A stretch of 16,508 nucleotides of DNA from Oscillospiraceae bacterium (GCA_900757485.1 CAAEOA010000220.1:1-16508), one strand, 5' to 3'; counted from the first letter of the stretch, positions 1 to 7,741 are shown. Numbers and translations: made by a program. Notes: generated by a model from the sequence alone, not told the origin.

Positions 1-441
1 AAGACCAGAAGCGAAGGCTTTGGCGCTGAGGTAAAACGTCGCATTTTGTTGGGAACCTATGTGCTTTCTTCCGGATATTATGATGCGTATTATAAAAAAG
101 CCCAGAATCTGCGCGGTACCATTGTAAAAGCATTTGACAATGCTTTTACAGCGTGCGATGCAATATTGGCGCCGACGGTGCCGATGACCGCTTTTGAAAT
201 GGGACACGCCATCTCTGATCCGATCGAAACCTATCAAACCGATATTTGTACAGTACCGATTAATATTGCGGGATTGCCTGCTGTATCTGTTCCGTGTGGT
301 TTTAATAGCAACGGGATGCCGATAGGGATGCAGCTGATAGGAAATCGCTTTGATGAATCCAAAATTCTTAATATTGCCTATCAGTATCAGATGGCGCAGC
401 CCGGTTGTTTTAAAGAAACCGATTGGGGCGTTAAGCTGTAA
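1..441 (+). CDS. gatA: Glu-tRNA(Gln)/Asp-tRNA(Asn) amidotransferase subunit A, 3' part
   Basis: Frame 1 is open from the first base and ends with TAA at 439-441, giving 146 C-terminal residues; the gene starts outside the window. The segment reads as the end of the amidase-signature subunit GatA, including a stretch like RRILLGTYVLSSGYYDAYY, then APTVP, the glycine/proline-rich GLPAVSVPCG and MPIGMQLIG. These are typical of the GatA C-terminal half. In the GatCAB complex GatA releases ammonia from glutamine, which is channelled to GatB to amidate misacylated Glu-tRNA(Gln) or Asp-tRNA(Asn). The Lys/cis-Ser/Ser catalytic residues lie upstream and cannot be checked here. gatB follows after 68 nt on the same strand, the usual operon order. 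Confidence 0.95.
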   Translation, partial: KTRSEGFGAEVKRRILLGTYVLSSGYYDAYYKKAQNLRGTIVKAFDNAFTACDAILAPTVPMTAFEMGHAISDPIETYQTDICTVPINIAGLPAVSVPCGFNSNGMPIGMQLIGNRFDESKILNIAYQYQMAQPGCFKETDWGVKL

Positions 442-509
442 GCAGAAAGAAAACGCTGCTTTATGATGAAAGAATGAATCACCGGGTTACGAAAGGAATG
501 GTCATACCG

Positions 510-1922
510 ATGAAATATGAAATGGTAGCCGGCTTTGAAACGCATATTGAGCTGGGTACAAAAACGAAAATTTTTTGCGGCTGTTCCACTGAGTTCGGCG
601 GAGCACCGAACTCTCATTGCTGTCCGATTTGTATCGGATTGCCGGGAACTTTGCCGAAACTGAATCATGAGGTTGTACGCTATGCGATCATGGCGGGGCT
701 TGCAACCAACTGTGAAATTGCAAATGTATCCAAAATGGATCGAAAAAACTATTGCTATCCGGATTTGTCAAAGGCATATCAGATTTCGCAATATGACCGT
801 CCGCTCTGTCAAAACGGCTATGTTCAGCTCAGCAACGGCAGAAGAATCAGACTCAACCGCATTCATATTGAGGAAGATGCCGGAAAGCTCATTCATCAGC
901 ATGGAGATACCTATGTGGATTATAACCGCGGCGGCGTTCCGTTGATTGAGATCGTATCCGAGCCGGATATTCGTTCGGTGGAAGAAGCACGGGAATATGT
1001 TGAAAAATTACAGCAGGTCATGCGGTATATCGGTGTATCGGATTGTAAAATGCAGGAAGGTTCTATGCGGTGTGATGTCAATATTTCGGTGCGCCCGGAA
1101 GGCTCTGAAGCCTTCGGAACCCGCACGGAGATTAAAAATATGAACTCCATTACCTTTATTACCAGAGCTATGGAGTATGAGGCAGAGCGTCAGATTGATC
1201 TCATTGAGAGCGGAGGAAAAGTTGTACAGGAAACCCTTCGTTATGATGATGCAACGAATACAACCTCTCCGATGCGAGGGAAAGAGGATGCTCATGATTA
1301 TCGATATTTTCGAGATCCGGATTTGGTGACCATTCAGGTGACCGACCAAGAGATTGAAGAAATCAGAAAAAGCTTGCCTGAGCTTCCGTCGGTGAAGTTG
1401 GAGCGATATATCAATGACTTTGGTATTCCGGAAGCGGATGCACAGATGTTGACCAAATATCGTGCTATTTCCGAATATTTTGATCGTGCTTCGCGGGGAG
1501 TAAAAACACCGAAAACGGTCTCCAATTTTATTGTCGGTCAGATTTTCAGACGGCTGGAAACAGAGGCAGATAAAGAGGCATTCGATGTTAAGACCTCTCC
1601 GGAACAATTGAAAGAACTGGTTCAACTGTTGGATGACGGCAAAATTAAAAATAATCTCGCGAAATCTGCGTTGGAAAAAATGTTGGATAGCGGGGAATCT
1701 GTTACGGCTTTTGTCAGCGAAAGCGACATGGGTGGTTTGGACGACAGCGCATTGGATGCGTTGTGTCGGGAGGCAATTTCTTCCAATCCCAATGCGGTAA
1801 ACGATTATAAGGGCGGAAAAGAAAAAGCAATCAAAGCGTTAGTTGGATTTGTTATGAAAAACAGCAAGGGGAAAGCGGATGCTACTGCCGCTGAAGCAAA
1901 GCTGAAAGAATTGATAGGGTAG
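510..1922 (+). CDS. gatB: Glu-tRNA(Gln)/Asp-tRNA(Asn) amidotransferase subunit B
   Basis: This 470-residue protein is full length for GatB. It binds the misacylated tRNA, phosphorylates the Glu/Asp side chain and transfers ammonia from GatA. The N-terminus MKYEMVAGFETHIEL, the Cys-rich zinc-binding segment with FCGCSTEF and HCCPICIGLPG, and the stretch MQEGSMRCDVNIS are family hallmarks. The C-terminal ~150 residues form the helical GatB/YqeY tRNA-binding domain. In-frame ATGs also lie at 474 and 498. The start at 510 is preferred because homologs begin with MxYEMVxGxETHxEL and because the sequence at 491-505 supplies an AAAGGA site plus a GGTCAT element. The ATG at 498 directly abuts AAAGGA and is unlikely to be used. 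It forms an operon with gatA and ends at a bidirectional terminator. Confidence 0.96.
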   Translation: MKYEMVAGFETHIELGTKTKIFCGCSTEFGGAPNSHCCPICIGLPGTLPKLNHEVVRYAIMAGLATNCEIANVSKMDRKNYCYPDLSKAYQISQYDRPLCQNGYVQLSNGRRIRLNRIHIEEDAGKLIHQHGDTYVDYNRGGVPLIEIVSEPDIRSVEEAREYVEKLQQVMRYIGVSDCKMQEGSMRCDVNISVRPEGSEAFGTRTEIKNMNSITFITRAMEYEAERQIDLIESGGKVVQETLRYDDATNTTSPMRGKEDAHDYRYFRDPDLVTIQVTDQEIEEIRKSLPELPSVKLERYINDFGIPEADAQMLTKYRAISEYFDRASRGVKTPKTVSNFIVGQIFRRLETEADKEAFDVKTSPEQLKELVQLLDDGKIKNNLAKSALEKMLDSGESVTAFVSESDMGGLDDSALDALCREAISSNPNAVNDYKGGKEKAIKALVGFVMKNSKGKADATAAEAKLKELIG

Positions 1923-1956
1923 AAGATGCTGCATTTATACAGCATTTAGTTAATGA

Positions 1957-1996
1957 AAAATCACGAACTGCCAATGATTTGACAGTTCGTGATTTT
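1957..1996. terminator. bidirectional intrinsic terminator between gatB and phoH
   Basis: A perfect 14-bp inverted repeat (AAAATCACGAACTG at 1957-1970, CAGTTCGTGATTTT at 1983-1996) encloses a 12-nt loop. The A and T runs at the stem edges give a T-tract on either strand. It lies between the converging gatB stop (1922) and phoH stop (2020), so it can end both transcripts. A smaller stem (ATGCTG/CAGCAT, 1926-1945) sits just after the gatB stop. Confidence 0.85.
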
Positions 1997-2019
1997 GGTA
2001 TTCAGACCGATAGATTACA

Positions 2020-3018
2020 TCATTGTTTTCGGGTGTATGTGCGGTTTGCCGGCCTTTTTTTATCTTTTTCTTCAAACTCTTCAAACGCCTTAATGATACG
2101 TTTGACCAACTGATGACGCACGACGTCTTTGTTGGTGAGATATACCACAGCGATGTCATCAATTCCTTTAAGCATATCCGCACATTTTTTTAAGCCAGAG
2201 CCGGTTTCTTTCGGAAGATCGATCTGGGTAATATCGCCTGTTAAGATAACCTTAGAACCTTCTCCGAAACGGGTAAGCACCATTTTTAATGTTTCCAAGG
2301 AAGCGTTTTGTGATTCGTCTACCAAAACTAAGGCATCGTTCAAAGTACGGCCGCGCATATACGCAAGCGGCGCAATTTCAATCAATCCGCGTTCCATACA
2401 TTTTTGGAATTTTTCCTCGCCTAAAAATTCATACAGTGCATCATATAGCGGGCGGAGATAGGGGTCAACCTTGCTTTGCAGATCGCCCGGTAAAAAGCCC
2501 AGCTTTTCTCCGGCTTCCACAGCAGGACGTGTTAATATAATACGGGAAATCTGATTGCTTTTTAATGCATCAACCGCCATTGCCATCGCTAAATAGGTTT
2601 TACCGGTACCTGCCGGACCGATACATATAGTGACGGTGTTTTCTTTGATTGCCTTAATGTATCCTTTTTGTCCTAATGTTTTGCATTTTATTGGTTTGCC
2701 TTTATATGTGATGGTGATAACGTCTTTCATTGCGGAGACTGCATCTTCTCCGGCACCATCACGGGCTGCTTCTATTGCCTGACCGATTGCCCAGTCGTTA
2801 ATGATTTCTCCGTTTTCCTGCATCTTCTTCAAAATATGAAAGACTTCAACAGCGGTTTTGACCGAGGTTTGCTGTTCTCCTTTGATTTCAACGTTCAAAT
2901 CCCGGGATACTATTGCCACTGAGAGTTCTTTTTCAATTAGCTTTACATGGGTATCTAAAGTCCCGAAGATATTCCCCATTTGATTCATGCTATTAAATTC
3001 TACATATTCGGTGTACAA
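2020..3018 (-). CDS. phoH: PhoH-family ATPase
   Basis: This 332-residue P-loop ATPase of the PhoH/YbeZ family has a normal length for Firmicutes. Walker A is GPAGTGKT at about 134-141 and Walker B is VLVDESQN at about 231-238. Between them are ILTRPAVEAGEKLGFLPGDL and the RGRTLNDA segment typical of the family. The role is thought to be RNA-linked (helicase/nuclease partner), and YbeZ proteins are associated with the rRNA-processing enzyme YbeY. The start is a TTG at 3016-3018 with a GAGGA site 6 nt upstream (3025-3029); no nearer ATG has a comparable site. The tail after about 320 is short, Lys/Arg-rich and probably disordered. The gene normally precedes ybeY in an operon. Here it is monocistronic, about 8 kb from ybeY and on the opposite strand. 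Confidence 0.94.
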   Translation of the reverse strand: MYTEYVEFNSMNQMGNIFGTLDTHVKLIEKELSVAIVSRDLNVEIKGEQQTSVKTAVEVFHILKKMQENGEIINDWAIGQAIEAARDGAGEDAVSAMKDVITITYKGKPIKCKTLGQKGYIKAIKENTVTICIGPAGTGKTYLAMAMAVDALKSNQISRIILTRPAVEAGEKLGFLPGDLQSKVDPYLRPLYDALYEFLGEEKFQKCMERGLIEIAPLAYMRGRTLNDALVLVDESQNASLETLKMVLTRFGEGSKVILTGDITQIDLPKETGSGLKKCADMLKGIDDIAVVYLTNKDVVRHQLVKRIIKAFEEFEEKDKKRPANRTYTRKQ

Positions 3019-3029
3019 ATAAGTTCCTC

Positions 3030-3044
3030 ATTTCAGGGTGAAAT
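3030..3044 (-). repeat. small hairpin abutting the phoH ribosome binding site
   Basis: ATTTCA-GGG-TGAAAT (plus strand) is a 6-3-6 inverted repeat. In the phoH mRNA it would form a small hairpin ending exactly where the GAGGA ribosome binding site (3025-3029) begins. The wider arm ATTTCAGGGT (3030-3039) is also the exact inverse of ACCCTGAAAT at 3094-3103, which lies inside the promoter. Confidence 0.4.
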
Positions 3045-3088
3045 TTTATGATGAAACACAGAAAATTGCTCATTTACAGATTAATTTT

Positions 3089-3117
3089 ATTATACCCTGA
3101 AATATCAAATATTTCAA
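3089..3117 (-). promoter_or_regulatory. promoter of phoH
   Basis: On the minus strand TTGAAA (3112-3117) and TATAAT (3089-3094) are separated by 17 nt. The predicted start is near 3082, which gives a leader of about 64 nt to the TTG start of phoH. This is a near-consensus housekeeping sigma-A promoter. A 19-bp palindrome (3098-3116) covers its -35 and spacer. Confidence 0.75.
3098..3116. repeat. palindrome over the phoH promoter, operator candidate
   Basis: A perfect 8-3-8 inverted repeat, TGAAATAT-CAA-ATATTTCA, lies on top of the phoH -35 box and spacer. The same hexamer (TGAAAT or its complement ATTTCA) recurs at 3030-3035, 3039-3044 and 3121-3126, so five copies fall within 97 bp. The position suits a repressor site, but no known regulator consensus was recognised. 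Confidence 0.45.
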
Positions 3118-3177
3118 GCATGAAATGGCTTGAGATCTATTAGCTAAAATAAAAATATAAAAAAGCAGGAAAAGTAC

Positions 3178-3205
3178 TTGACAAATGCAATAATAGGTGT
3201 ATAAT
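3178..3205 (+). promoter_or_regulatory. promoter of the tRNA-Pro gene
   Basis: Consensus TTGACA (3178-3183) and TATAAT (3200-3205) are separated by 16 nt. Transcription should begin near 3212, about 7 nt ahead of the mature tRNA 5' end. Both hexamers are perfect, as expected for a stable RNA gene. Confidence 0.85.
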
Positions 3206-3218
3206 ATATAAGGTAGTT

Positions 3219-3295
3219 CGAGGTGTGGCTCAGTTTGGTAGAGCGCTGCGTTCGGGACGCAGAGGTCGCGTGTTCAAATCCCGTCACCTCGACCA
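3219..3295 (+). tRNA. tRNA-Pro, anticodon CGG
   Basis: A 77-nt cloverleaf can be drawn by hand. The acceptor stem CGAGGTG (3219-3225) pairs perfectly with CACCTCG, followed by discriminator A and encoded CCA (3293-3295). The D stem is GCTC/GAGC. The anticodon stem is CTGCG/CGCAG with loop TTCGGGA, which places anticodon CGG at 3253-3255 and so reads proline CCG codons. The T loop is TTCAAAT. The T stem GCGTG/CCCGT contains one T-C mismatch and one G-T pair. The gene has its own promoter and terminator and is not part of a tRNA array. Confidence 0.97.
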
Positions 3296-3305
3296 TATAG
3301 AAATC

Positions 3306-3347
3306 ACCGTTAAATGCGTTTTATAGCGTGTTTGACGGTATTTTTTA
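3306..3347 (+). terminator. terminator of the tRNA-Pro gene
   Basis: ACCGTTAAA (3306-3314) pairs with TTTGACGGT (3331-3339, one G-U pair), with partial pairing further in, and is followed by ATTTTTTAT. It begins 10 nt after the encoded CCA end of the tRNA. Confidence 0.8.
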
Positions 3348-3360
3348 TGTTTCAACAAGA

Positions 3361-3405
3361 TTCAAATTAAACGCAAATTAACGGAAAATTATCAATTAAT
3401 TTGAA
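3361..3405. repeat. 10-bp inverted repeat upstream of the SGNH hydrolase promoter
   Basis: TTCAAATTAA (3361-3370) and TTAATTTGAA (3396-3405) are exact inverse copies 25 nt apart in the otherwise empty stretch 3348-3477. The repeat lies about 75 nt ahead of the SGNH gene's -35 box. It lacks a T-tract and so is not a terminator. It could be a regulator site or chance in AT-rich DNA. Nothing else was recognised in this stretch. Confidence 0.35.
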
Positions 3406-3477
3406 CTTATGCAAGTGAAATGCAAAGTAAAAATGTTGTATATAATAAGTAATTAACCATTTTATTTATGTTTTTCC

Positions 3478-3505
3478 TTGACAGCTAAAAATGATATGTT
3501 ATAAT
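3478..3505 (+). promoter_or_regulatory. promoter of the SGNH hydrolase gene
   Basis: Perfect TTGACA (3478-3483) and TATAAT (3500-3505) are separated by 16 nt, with an extended -10 TG at 3497-3498. The start would be near 3512, leaving a leader of under 30 nt that contains the GAAAGGA ribosome binding site (3524-3530), 8 nt before the ATG. Confidence 0.85.
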
Positions 3506-3538
3506 TGAGTCGGTATTGATAGAGAAAGGACTGATATA

Positions 3539-4336
3539 ATGAACATTCAAGACTATATAAATGCACCGGATCATGAACAACCACTGGATAATATCGTAAC
3601 TGATGGGGGATTTTGCGGCATATTTCGTACGATAGGCTGTATCGGAGATAGCTTGTCTTCAGGAGAATTTGAATCCAAAAATGAAGATGGAAAAGTAGAT
3701 TATCATGATTGTTTTGAGTATTCGTGGGGGCAGTATATAGCTCGCAGCACGGGTTGTACCGTATATAATTTTTCTCGGGGCGGAATGACCGCTTCAGAAT
3801 ATTGGAATTCTTTCGCGGAGGCAAATGACTATTGGAATCCTGATAAATTATGTCAAGCATATATTATAGCATTAGGCGTAAACGATCTTTTTGGGCTAAA
3901 ACAGGAATTAGGATCCATTGCTGACATAAATAAAGAGGATTACAATAAAAATGCGGAAACGTTTGCCGGATATTACGCAAGGATTATCCAAAGAATAAAA
4001 AGCATGCAACCCAAAGCACGTTTTTTCCTAATGACAATGCCGCGGGAAGAGGATTCCAGTGATACACTGAGGGCTGCGCATGCGCAGCTTCTGAGAGAAA
4101 TGACGGAATATTTTGAGTACACCTACTTGTTGGACTTTTTTAAATATGCTCCTGTATATGACAGTGATTTTAAACGGCGCTATTATTTAGCCGGACATAT
4201 GAATCCTGCCGGGTACCTTTTAACCGCCCGAATGATCGAAAGTTACATAGATTATATTATCCGTCATCATTCAGAGGATTTTGCGCAAGTTGGATTTATT
4301 GGCACTCCTTATTACAATGTATCTGCAAAATGGTAA
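3539..4336 (+). CDS. SGNH/GDSL-family hydrolase, cytoplasmic
   Basis: This 265-residue protein has no signal peptide or membrane segment. SGNH blocks are visible in order: block I IGDSLSSGE with Ser38 as nucleophile, block II NFSRGGMT (Gly81/82), block III ALGVND (Asn115) and block V GHMNPAGY (His220). The usual DxxH Asp of block V is Leu217 here (YYLAGH), so a Ser-His dyad or another acid must serve. Such enzymes are esterases or lipases, often removing acetyl groups from sugars; the substrate is not evident. The gene is monocistronic with its own strong promoter and a terminator at 4372-4409. It lies tail to tail with the GH3 operon. A carbohydrate esterase role is inferred from these neighbours only. 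The start is set by GAAAGGA 8 nt upstream. Confidence 0.82.
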   Translation: MNIQDYINAPDHEQPLDNIVTDGGFCGIFRTIGCIGDSLSSGEFESKNEDGKVDYHDCFEYSWGQYIARSTGCTVYNFSRGGMTASEYWNSFAEANDYWNPDKLCQAYIIALGVNDLFGLKQELGSIADINKEDYNKNAETFAGYYARIIQRIKSMQPKARFFLMTMPREEDSSDTLRAAHAQLLREMTEYFEYTYLLDFFKYAPVYDSDFKRRYYLAGHMNPAGYLLTARMIESYIDYIIRHHSEDFAQVGFIGTPYYNVSAKW

Positions 4337-4371
4337 GTAAGCATCTAAACAATGTTTGTGCAGAACAGTTT

Positions 4372-4409
4372 AAAAGCCGCACTCTCGTAAACAGGTAGTA
4401 CGGCTTTTT
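4372..4409. terminator. intrinsic terminator between the SGNH and GH3 genes
   Basis: AAAAGCCG (4372-4379) pairs with CGGCTTTT (4401-4408). An inner ACT/AGT pairing follows past one mismatch, and TTTTT ends the hairpin on the plus strand. It serves the SGNH gene. The minus strand also ends in CGGCTTTT, so it may stop the convergent GH3 operon. Confidence 0.8.
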
Positions 4410-4454
4410 CATATCAGCTGTAATTTTTTGTGTATTGCTTATTCATTTCAACTA

Positions 4455-6563
4455 TTAGCAAACCGAAAAAGTCTTGCAAAGTGTTGTACTATCCGGCTGT
4501 CCGCCTCCGATATATACGACAAACTCGCCCGGTTCAATGATACTGTTTCCGTCATCCAAAACAAGCTCCATATCCCGTGGACGCAGTGTAAAGGAAACGT
4601 TCTTTGTTTCGCCTTGCTTTAGGAATATTCTTTGGAATCCTTTTAGCTGATAACGCGGCGCACGAACACTGGTTTCTTTGTCCTCCAGATAAAGCTGTAC
4701 GACTTCATCGGAGTCATAGTTTCCTACATTGGTGACTGAGACAGAACAGGTGATTTCTTGACCTGCATGAATATGATTTCGTTCCATTTTCATATCACTG
4801 TAAACAAAATTCGTATAGGATAGTCCATAACCAAAAGGATACAAAACAGGTTTATCAAAATAACGATAAGTTCTGCCAACCATCGAATAGTCTTGAAAAT
4901 CGGGGAGATCATCATCGGATTGATAGAAGGTTACCGGCAGACGTCCCGCCGGGCTAAATGCGCCAAATAACAATCTTGCTATGGCTAATCCGCCTTGCGC
5001 TCCCGGATACCATGCCTGCATAACGGCATCTGCGTGTTGATCTGCGAAAGATAAATCTACCGCGCTGCCACTCAGATTTACCACAATTATCGGTTTTCCT
5101 GTCTGCAATATACGTTCCAGCAACCGATCCTGCAATCCGGGCAATTTCAGATCCGGCTTATCGCCGCTGCCGTCTCCGTTAAAGGCGTCGCCTTGTTCTC
5201 CCTCAATCGTAGCGTCCAATCCAAGACACAGAACAACAACATCTGATAATTCTGCGATTCCGACAGCTTCGGCGGAACGGTCATCCTGTTCCGCACACCC
5301 TTCTACTTGTTCTCGGAACAAATGGCATCCTTGTGCATACAATACTTCCACATCATCTCCCAGATAGGATCGCAAGCCATCTAAAACAGTATAATATTTT
5401 GATGCCGTTCCGCTGTAATTCCCCTGCAAAGCGGCTCTGCTGTCTGCGTTCGGACCTATTACTGCTACTTTTTTAATGTTCTGTTTGTTCAGAGGTAAAA
5501 CACCGTTGTTTTTCAGCAAAGTCATACTTTTTTCTGCGGCTTTCAAGTTAAGCTGTCTGTTTACAGCAGAATCATTTTCTGTATAAGGAATGGAATCAAA
5601 GCGACTGGTTTCGTTTCCGATAATTCCAAGCTTTAATCTTGTTACAAATAACCGTTCTAAGGAGCGATTGATGGTTTCTTCTTTGACCAATCCCTCCGAC
5701 ACAGCTGTCAACAGATGTAAATATGCTCCGCCGCAATTTAAATCACAGCCGCTGTTGAGCGCCAAAGCAGCTGCTTCCGACATTGTGCCAACTGCCATAT
5801 GGTATTCTTTTATTCCGGTAATAGCTCCGCAGTCAGAAACATAGTGACCCTCAAATCCCAGTTCACCGCGCAGGATATCTTCAATCAATTTTTTACTGCC
5901 GCAGCAGATTTCACCGTTAACACTGTTATACGCACCCATTACTGCTTCTACGCAGCCTTCCTGCACACAATCCCGGAAAGCCGGCAAATAGGTTTCATAA
6001 AAATCCTTCGGACTGACCTTGGAGTCAAAGCCCTGGCGGCATCCTTCCGGACCGCTGTGCGCTACATAATGCTTTGCACAAGCTGCCGCTTTCAGATGTT
6101 CCTGATCCTCTCCCTGGATCCCTTTGATATAAGAAACACCCATTCGTCCGGTCAGATACGGATCTTCTCCAAACGTCTCATGTCCGCGCCCCCAACGGGG
6201 ATCCCGAAAAATATTCACATTCGGTGCCCAAAATGTCAGTCCTTTATAGGTTCCGTGATCTTCCTGTTTTTGAAATAAATTAAATTTCGCACGTCCTTCC
6301 GTAGAAACGGCATCGCCTATTTCTCGTACTAAATCCGTATCAAAGGTTGCAGCCATACCGATTGCCTGCGGGAAAACTGTGGCTATTCCTGCACGAGCCA
6401 CTCCATGCAGGGCTTCATTCCACCAGTTATAGCTTTTTATGTTTAGCCGTTCGACAGCAGACGCATAATGAACCATTTGACTGATTTTTTCTTCTAGTGT
6501 CATTTGACCGACAAGTTCTTGCGCCTTTTGTTTATATTCCGCTATTTTGTCTTTAGATATCAT
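4455..6563 (-). CDS. GH3 beta-glycosidase, probable beta-xylosidase/beta-glucosidase
   Basis: This 702-residue glycoside hydrolase family 3 enzyme has the three-part layout: TIM-barrel domain (about 20-310), alpha/beta sandwich (about 345-570) and a C-terminal fibronectin-III-like domain (about 610-690). Asp244 in YVSDCGAI is the expected nucleophile. The acid/base is probably Glu454 or Glu456 in TIEGEQGD. Substrate-site motifs WWNEALHG, NIFRDPRWGRGHETFGEDP and KHYVAHSGPEG resemble the beta-xylosidase branch more than typical beta-glucosidases, but specificity cannot be fixed by eye. It has no signal peptide, so it should act in the cytoplasm on imported oligosaccharides. It is the last gene of the minus-strand operon, starting 37 nt after the preceding oxidoreductase; AAGGGA stands just ahead of the ATG. 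Confidence 0.93.
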   Translation of the reverse strand: MISKDKIAEYKQKAQELVGQMTLEEKISQMVHYASAVERLNIKSYNWWNEALHGVARAGIATVFPQAIGMAATFDTDLVREIGDAVSTEGRAKFNLFQKQEDHGTYKGLTFWAPNVNIFRDPRWGRGHETFGEDPYLTGRMGVSYIKGIQGEDQEHLKAAACAKHYVAHSGPEGCRQGFDSKVSPKDFYETYLPAFRDCVQEGCVEAVMGAYNSVNGEICCGSKKLIEDILRGELGFEGHYVSDCGAITGIKEYHMAVGTMSEAAALALNSGCDLNCGGAYLHLLTAVSEGLVKEETINRSLERLFVTRLKLGIIGNETSRFDSIPYTENDSAVNRQLNLKAAEKSMTLLKNNGVLPLNKQNIKKVAVIGPNADSRAALQGNYSGTASKYYTVLDGLRSYLGDDVEVLYAQGCHLFREQVEGCAEQDDRSAEAVGIAELSDVVVLCLGLDATIEGEQGDAFNGDGSGDKPDLKLPGLQDRLLERILQTGKPIIVVNLSGSAVDLSFADQHADAVMQAWYPGAQGGLAIARLLFGAFSPAGRLPVTFYQSDDDLPDFQDYSMVGRTYRYFDKPVLYPFGYGLSYTNFVYSDMKMERNHIHAGQEITCSVSVTNVGNYDSDEVVQLYLEDKETSVRAPRYQLKGFQRIFLKQGETKNVSFTLRPRDMELVLDDGNSIIEPGEFVVYIGGGQPDSTTLCKTFSVC

Positions 6564-6600
6564 TGTTCCCTTGCCTTTCTCCTATTTAATATAAGTTTCA

Positions 6601-7713
6601 TCAAAACGCATCCATTACTCCATGAACGCCTACCCGGGACATTGGCGGAGTTTTCGCAAAGCGAGAATCTATCGCAACCTGTTGCTTTTCTTCTCCGCTT
6701 TTCGTAAATTTCTCCATAATTTCCAGTACATGATAGGTCATATCTGCATTTGCCCGATGTTTTCTGCCTGTAATGAGCGCTTTTGCCATGTCAGCTAAAC
6801 CTAGGGCACGGCTGTTTTCCTTGTAATCAAAGATAAGCGGGATTTCCTGAACGCATCCTTGTTCCGGGCGGAACAGTTTCACCGGACCTCCGAATCCGTT
6901 TGGATCAGGTACAAAAAGAGTTCCCTCCGAACCGTAGACTTCTAGCCGCGCCTGTTCATGATAGTGAACATCAAAAGTCGTGAACAAGGTGCCGATTGCC
7001 CCGTTTTCAAATTGCATTGTTCCGGCGATATAAGTGGGAACAGCTACGTCAATAATTTCACCGAAATGTTCTTTGCTGGTAATAATGCGTTTTGGAAAAC
7101 TTTTTTTGGTCATTGCAGAAACATGACTGACACAGCCTAAGAGATTAACCAATGCCGTTAAATAGTAAGGTCCCATGTCAAACATCGGTCCTCCACCGTA
7201 TTGATAATAGAATTCCGGATCCGGGTGCCAAGATTCATGACCGTGGCAAATCATGAAACCGGCGGCACCTACCGGTGTTCCGATATATCCATCTTCGATT
7301 AATTTACGGCAGGTTTGGATTCCTGCCCCTAAAAAAGTATCAGGTGCTCCTCCAAGCGATAGTCCTTTTTCTTTGCTCAACGCCAAAAGTTCCTTGCCCT
7401 CTTGCAATGATGCCGCTAAGGGCTTTTCGGAATATACATGTTTTCCGGCATTTAAAGCTGCCAGCGTAACATTGTAATGTTCATAAGGACGGGTTAAATT
7501 AAGAACAATATCCACTTCCGGATCTTGAAAAAGTTCATACATGTCTTCATAAAGTTTGGGAATGTGATATCTTTCAACTGCTTGCTCGGCACGTTCCTGA
7601 ATCAAATCGCAAACGCCGAGAATTTCTATTTCCTTGAAAGTGTTAGTGATGTTTTCTAAGTAAATGCCGCTGATTGCACCGACTCCTACAATTCCGATCT
7701 TTATCGGTTTCAT
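6601..7713 (-). CDS. Gfo/Idh/MocA-family NAD(P)-dependent oxidoreductase (DxGxY variant)
   Basis: This 370-residue protein starts with a Rossmann fold (IGIVGVGAISG, residues 5-15). It carries the EKP motif with the family Lys97 and a C-terminal alpha/beta substrate domain. The family usually acts on sugars, inositols or their derivatives with NAD(P). At the conserved D-x-G-x-H site this protein reads DMGPY (179-183), so Tyr183 replaces the catalytic-region His. An upstream in-frame start at 7767 is rejected: it would overlap the ThuA-like gene by 26 nt and add 18 unlikely residues ahead of the Rossmann strand. The ATG at 7713 has AAAGGA plus a GGTTAT element upstream. It is the third gene of the operon, 28 nt after the ThuA-like gene. 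Its substrate is unknown; a role on a glycoside or ketosugar is inferred from neighbours. Confidence 0.9.
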   Translation of the reverse strand: MKPIKIGIVGVGAISGIYLENITNTFKEIEILGVCDLIQERAEQAVERYHIPKLYEDMYELFQDPEVDIVLNLTRPYEHYNVTLAALNAGKHVYSEKPLAASLQEGKELLALSKEKGLSLGGAPDTFLGAGIQTCRKLIEDGYIGTPVGAAGFMICHGHESWHPDPEFYYQYGGGPMFDMGPYYLTALVNLLGCVSHVSAMTKKSFPKRIITSKEHFGEIIDVAVPTYIAGTMQFENGAIGTLFTTFDVHYHEQARLEVYGSEGTLFVPDPNGFGGPVKLFRPEQGCVQEIPLIFDYKENSRALGLADMAKALITGRKHRANADMTYHVLEIMEKFTKSGEEKQQVAIDSRFAKTPPMSRVGVHGVMDAF

Positions 7714-7741
7714 TTTATAACCATTCCTTTCTGATTTAGTT

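Noticed and set aside
1008..1625. 205-residue minus-strand frame inside gatB
   Set aside because: It is antisense to a fully conserved gatB, has no ribosome binding site and no recognisable protein features; a shadow frame.
3219..3295. tRNA-Pro as an attachment site for an integrated island reaching to ybeY
   Set aside because: The tRNA 3' end (CACCTCGACCA region) has no direct repeat near 10.6-11.1 kb, and no integrase or phage gene is present.
3439..3450. Second TATAAT ahead of the SGNH gene
   Set aside because: No -35 element lies at a suitable distance, while the TTGACA-16-TATAAT pair at 3478-3505 is clearly better.
5799..6278. 159-residue plus-strand frame inside the GH3 gene
   Set aside because: It is antisense to catalytic motifs of the GH3 enzyme, and its composition looks like the mirror of that gene.
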